A stretch of 64,000 nucleotides of DNA, from assembly GCF_024746835.1 (NCBI RefSeq), contig NZ_CP080531.1, forward strand, positions 6,592,001-6,656,000, read 5' to 3'. Positions 61,603 through 64,000 of this stretch are shown piece after piece (the first letter of the stretch is position 1; every line of letters begins with the position of its first letter). Source of the DNA: Mesorhizobium sp. AR02 (GTDB lineage: Bacteria; Pseudomonadota; Alphaproteobacteria; Rhizobiales; Rhizobiaceae). Below the pieces are notes generated by a model. The model saw nothing but the letters and a program-made list of their open reading frames with translations, was not told the DNA's origin and did not search any database. Position numbers and translations under genes: made by a program.

Positions 61603-62037
61603 ATGCTCACGCGCGCAACCGCAGCTTTCGTCCTCTTCGCCTGGCTACCCCTCCCTTCAGCGCACGCAGCCGAACAGAGCATTCCGGCCAGCGCTGAGGG
61701 CCAGATCGAATTCAACACGCCGTCCGACAATATTGGCTGCATCTACACGCCGAAAGGCGGCACCAGCACCTATGAGCCCCAGGATGGTGGCCCTGAACTG
61801 AGCTGCTCGCGCGTCGAGCCGAGCTACATCACCATCATCCTCGGCCCCAAGGGGCCAGCGACGCTGATCAAGAACCCCGGCGAACAGCCTTGCTGCAGCG
61901 ATGTCACAAGGCTCGCCTACGGCAACAGCTGGAGCGCGGGGCCGTTTTCCTGCCAATCATCGACGAAGGGCCTGACCTGCACGGCAAGCAATGGCCACGG
62001 ATTTTTCATCAGCAAGGCCAAGGTGACAGTCAAGTAG
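61603..62037 (+). CDS. Secreted protein with DUF6636-like Cys pattern
   Basis: A 144-residue protein with a signal peptide (FVLFAWLPLPSAHAAEQS). The mature part has IEFNTPSDNIGCIYTPKGGT and two further Cys pairs (PCCSDV, FSCQSSTKGLTCTASNGHGF), like the DUF6636 proteins with motif F-x-TPSGNIGC. Function unknown. It probably holds two or three disulphides. Confidence 0.72.
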   Translation: MLTRATAAFVLFAWLPLPSAHAAEQSIPASAEGQIEFNTPSDNIGCIYTPKGGTSTYEPQDGGPELSCSRVEPSYITIILGPKGPATLIKNPGEQPCCSDVTRLAYGNSWSAGPFSCQSSTKGLTCTASNGHGFFISKAKVTVK

Positions 62038-62073
62038 CGCCTGCTGTTGTTGCCGACGAAAGCGGAGCCTGCC

Positions 62074-62754
62074 TCAGCCGACCTTGTCCAACTCGCCCCG
62101 TGCCTTGGCCGCCGCCACCTGGCGGATGGCATCAGCCAGTGTGTCGGCGTCCTGAGCGCCCATCACGGCATATTTGCCTTCAAGCAGAAAGCACGGCACG
62201 CCCGATATTCCCATGCGCGATGCCGTGGCGATCTCGGTGCGCACCGCTTCGACATCGGCGTCGGTCGGCAGGAGAGTGGCAACCACGGACGCGTCCATGC
62301 CGGCCTCGCGGGCGGCTTCGACCAACACGGCATGGTCGCCGATGTTGACGCCCTCCTCGAAATTCAACTGGAACAGGCGACGGACCAGCCTGTTCTGCAC
62401 GGCTTCACCGGCGGCACCCGCCCAGCGGATCAGCCGATGCGCATCCAGCGTGTTCGGCGCAACCTTGATGGCATCGAAGGCAAAGGAAATGCCCTCGGCT
62501 TCGCCAAGCGGTTCGATGCGGGCATGGATCTCGCGGATGCGCTCGTCGCTGCCGAACTTGGCCAGCATGTACTCGCGGCGGTCCTTGCCTTGCGGCGGAA
62601 TGGTCGGATCGAGCTGGAACGGTCGCCAGCGTATATGCACATCGACATCGCCGACCTTGGCAACCGCCTTGTCCAGCCGCTTCTGGCCAATGAAACACCA
62701 CGGGCAGACGACGTCCGACACCACATCGACGGTTATGGCGTTCGCTTCGCTCAT
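62074..62754 (-). CDS. DsbA family oxidoreductase (FrnE-like)
   Basis: A 226-residue thioredoxin-fold protein without a signal peptide. The active site is SDVVCPWCFIGQKRL (Cys17-x-x-Cys20). The helical insert (GDRREYMLAKFGSDERIREI-type) and the cis-Pro loop GISGVPCFLLEGKYAVMGAQ, the latter with another Cys, are typical of cytoplasmic FrnE proteins, which handle disulphides or 2-hydroxychromene-type isomerisation. Start ATG 62752-62754; the open frame continues upstream without conserved sequence. Confidence 0.88.
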   Translation of the reverse strand: MSEANAITVDVVSDVVCPWCFIGQKRLDKAVAKVGDVDVHIRWRPFQLDPTIPPQGKDRREYMLAKFGSDERIREIHARIEPLGEAEGISFAFDAIKVAPNTLDAHRLIRWAGAAGEAVQNRLVRRLFQLNFEEGVNIGDHAVLVEAAREAGMDASVVATLLPTDADVEAVRTEIATASRMGISGVPCFLLEGKYAVMGAQDADTLADAIRQVAAAKARGELDKVG

Positions 62755-62770
62755 CTCGATCTCCGGATTG

Positions 62771-64000
62771 TCAGTTCGGTTTGCGCCACCATGTCGGCAG
62801 CTGATAACCGAATATGGGCGTCTTCTGCGGATGTTCCAGATAATTCCAGTAAGCAAGCCATTGCTGCGTGTTGTACTGCATCGGCACCATGTAGTAGCCC
62901 GAGATCAGCAGCCGGTCGAGAACGCGAACGGCGGCGACATAATCCTCCTTCGATCGGGCGCGCAGCATCGCTTCGATCGCCGCATCGACCGCCGGATCGG
63001 CAACGCCGGCGAGATTGAACGAGCCTTCGGCCTTGGCCGCCTCGGAGCCCCAGCGTCCGAGCTGCTCGAAGCCTGGCGACAGTGAATTGATGAAGCCGCT
63101 CGATCCGATCAGAGCCTCGAAATCGAAGCGCTGCTTGCGTGACTGGATCTGGTCGCCGTCAAGGCTACGGATGCTGACGTTAATGCCGATCTTCTCCAGT
63201 GTGCGCTGATAGATGCCGGCCAGGCGCTCCTCGTCCTGCGAAGCAGTCAGGATCTCGAATCCGAACGGTTTGCCGTCGGGGTCGAGCATCGTACCGTCCT
63301 GCACATGGTAACCGATGCTTTTCAGGAGATCGAAAGCTGTCTTCAACACCTTGCGGTCCTGGCCCGAACCGTCGGTCGCCGGCGGTTTCCAGGTGCCGTC
63401 CATGACGTCAGGCGGCACACGGTCGGGGTAGGGGGCGAGCAACGCCTTTTCCCTGTCGTCGGCCGGATGGCCGAGTGCGGAAAGCTCGGAGTTCTGCCAA
63501 TAACTCATCGTGCGCGTGTACTTGCCGCCGAACAGGTTCTTGTTCGCCCATTCGAAATCGTAAAGCATGCCGAGCGCGCGCCGAACCACCGGATTGGAGA
63601 ACTTCGGCAGCCTCGTGTTGAACAGGAAACCGGTCACGACAGGTGGAATGCCGGTGTCGAAGGTTTCGGCGACCACATCACCCCTGTGGAAGGCCGGGAA
63701 ATCCAGATCGCGCTCACGCTTGACCGGATCGCCGTCGTCGTCGATGGCGCAGAGGCCTTTCTTGAAAGCCTCGAGCTTGGCGTTGGCGTTGAGGAAATAT
63801 TCGATGGTGATCTGGTCGTAATTGTCGAAGCCGCGCTTGGCCGGGACATCCTTGCCCCAATAATCGGGGTTGCGCTTGAACACGATGCGCTGGCCGGGCG
63901 CCACCTGGGCAATGGTGTAGGGTCCACTGCCAATCAGCGGCTTTAGCGTTGTCTTGTCGAAAGTCTCCTTGTTGAAGGCATGTTTCGGCAGGATCGGCGT
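62771..64000 (-). CDS. Extracellular solute-binding protein family 5 (oligopeptide-type), C-terminal part
   Basis: 410 residues of a periplasmic binding protein whose N-terminus lies beyond the right edge of the window. TPILPKHAFNKETFDKTTLK, GSGPYTIAQVAPGQRIVFKR NPDYWGKDVPA and FALGMLYDFEWANKNLFGGK are hallmarks of the OppA/DppA/YejA group; the length after GSGPY and RNPDYWG fits YejA-like proteins. It ends 16 bp before the FrnE-type gene. It would bring peptides to an ABC importer not in this window. Confidence 0.9.
   Translation of the reverse strand, partial: TPILPKHAFNKETFDKTTLKPLIGSGPYTIAQVAPGQRIVFKRNPDYWGKDVPAKRGFDNYDQITIEYFLNANAKLEAFKKGLCAIDDDGDPVKRERDLDFPAFHRGDVVAETFDTGIPPVVTGFLFNTRLPKFSNPVVRRALGMLYDFEWANKNLFGGKYTRTMSYWQNSELSALGHPADDREKALLAPYPDRVPPDVMDGTWKPPATDGSGQDRKVLKTAFDLLKSIGYHVQDGTMLDPDGKPFGFEILTASQDEERLAGIYQRTLEKIGINVSIRSLDGDQIQSRKQRFDFEALIGSSGFINSLSPGFEQLGRWGSEAAKAEGSFNLAGVADPAVDAAIEAMLRARSKEDYVAAVRVLDRLLISGYYMVPMQYNTQQWLAYWNYLEHPQKTPIFGYQLPTWWRKPN

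Overview
The window reads as a high-GC alphaproteobacterial chromosome, most likely Mesorhizobium or a close Rhizobiales relative. The grounds are GC-rich codon use, the gene families present (PleC/PdhS-like kinase, retropepsin-type aspartic protease, DUF1289, a separate cobT, a polar amino-acid ABC system, EamA exporter, large L,D-transpeptidase) and short interspersed palindromes typical of that group. This assignment is inferred from gene content; no marker gene was compared.

Layout. 0-5 kb: end of an MFS exporter, an amidohydrolase with a divergent LysR regulator, and an SPFH/flotillin-like gene cut by one in-frame TAG. 5-21.9 kb: an accessory region made of what look like two tandem, decayed integrative elements inserted in the 5' end of dusA. 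An 18-codon dusA-like stump (8224-8277) shares an exact 20-bp core with the intact dusA (21863-21882), and an older, degraded copy lies at 5072-5205. The first segment carries arginase, ornithine cyclodeaminase and an Lrp regulator (arginine to proline). The second carries a secreted TIM-barrel/RTX-like protein, a PCuAC relic, a LysR/azoreductase/haloalkane dehalogenase/cytochrome b561 set, an AlpA-type HTH gene, a complete IS91-family element with its own tyrosine recombinase, a PAS-kinase relic, RidA, a tautomerase, a TetR regulator, an inverted IS91 end and an IS110 relic. No integrase that clearly belongs to the dusA-type elements remains.

21.8-64 kb is mostly core-type sequence: dusA; aspartic protease; cobT; histidine kinase; nuclease, GST and uracil-DNA glycosylase; Lrp; an orphan 451-aa protein; GNAT, AlkD-like and 3-hydroxyisobutyrate dehydrogenase-like genes; an amino-acid ABC importer with an intercistronic hairpin; molybdenum-cofactor genes (mobB, mobA, moaA); a sedolisin-type peptidase; MarR/hydrolase and TetR/SDR divergent pairs with clear operator palindromes; L,D-transpeptidase; tRNA-Val(CAC); gph, rpiA and gor; a serine hydrolase; mgtE with a structured leader; an SbmA/YddA-type ABC exporter; a FrnE-type DsbA; and the start of a peptide-binding lipoprotein or periplasmic protein cut by the window edge.

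The most notable observations are the tandem dusA-site islands with GTGTGC motifs at both ends, the nonsense-interrupted SPFH gene, the paired operators of the MarR and TetR loci, the mgtE leader whose 8-bp stem abuts the ribosome-binding site, and the orphan 451-aa protein beside a possible 59-aa gene. I found no CRISPR array and no complete new defence system.
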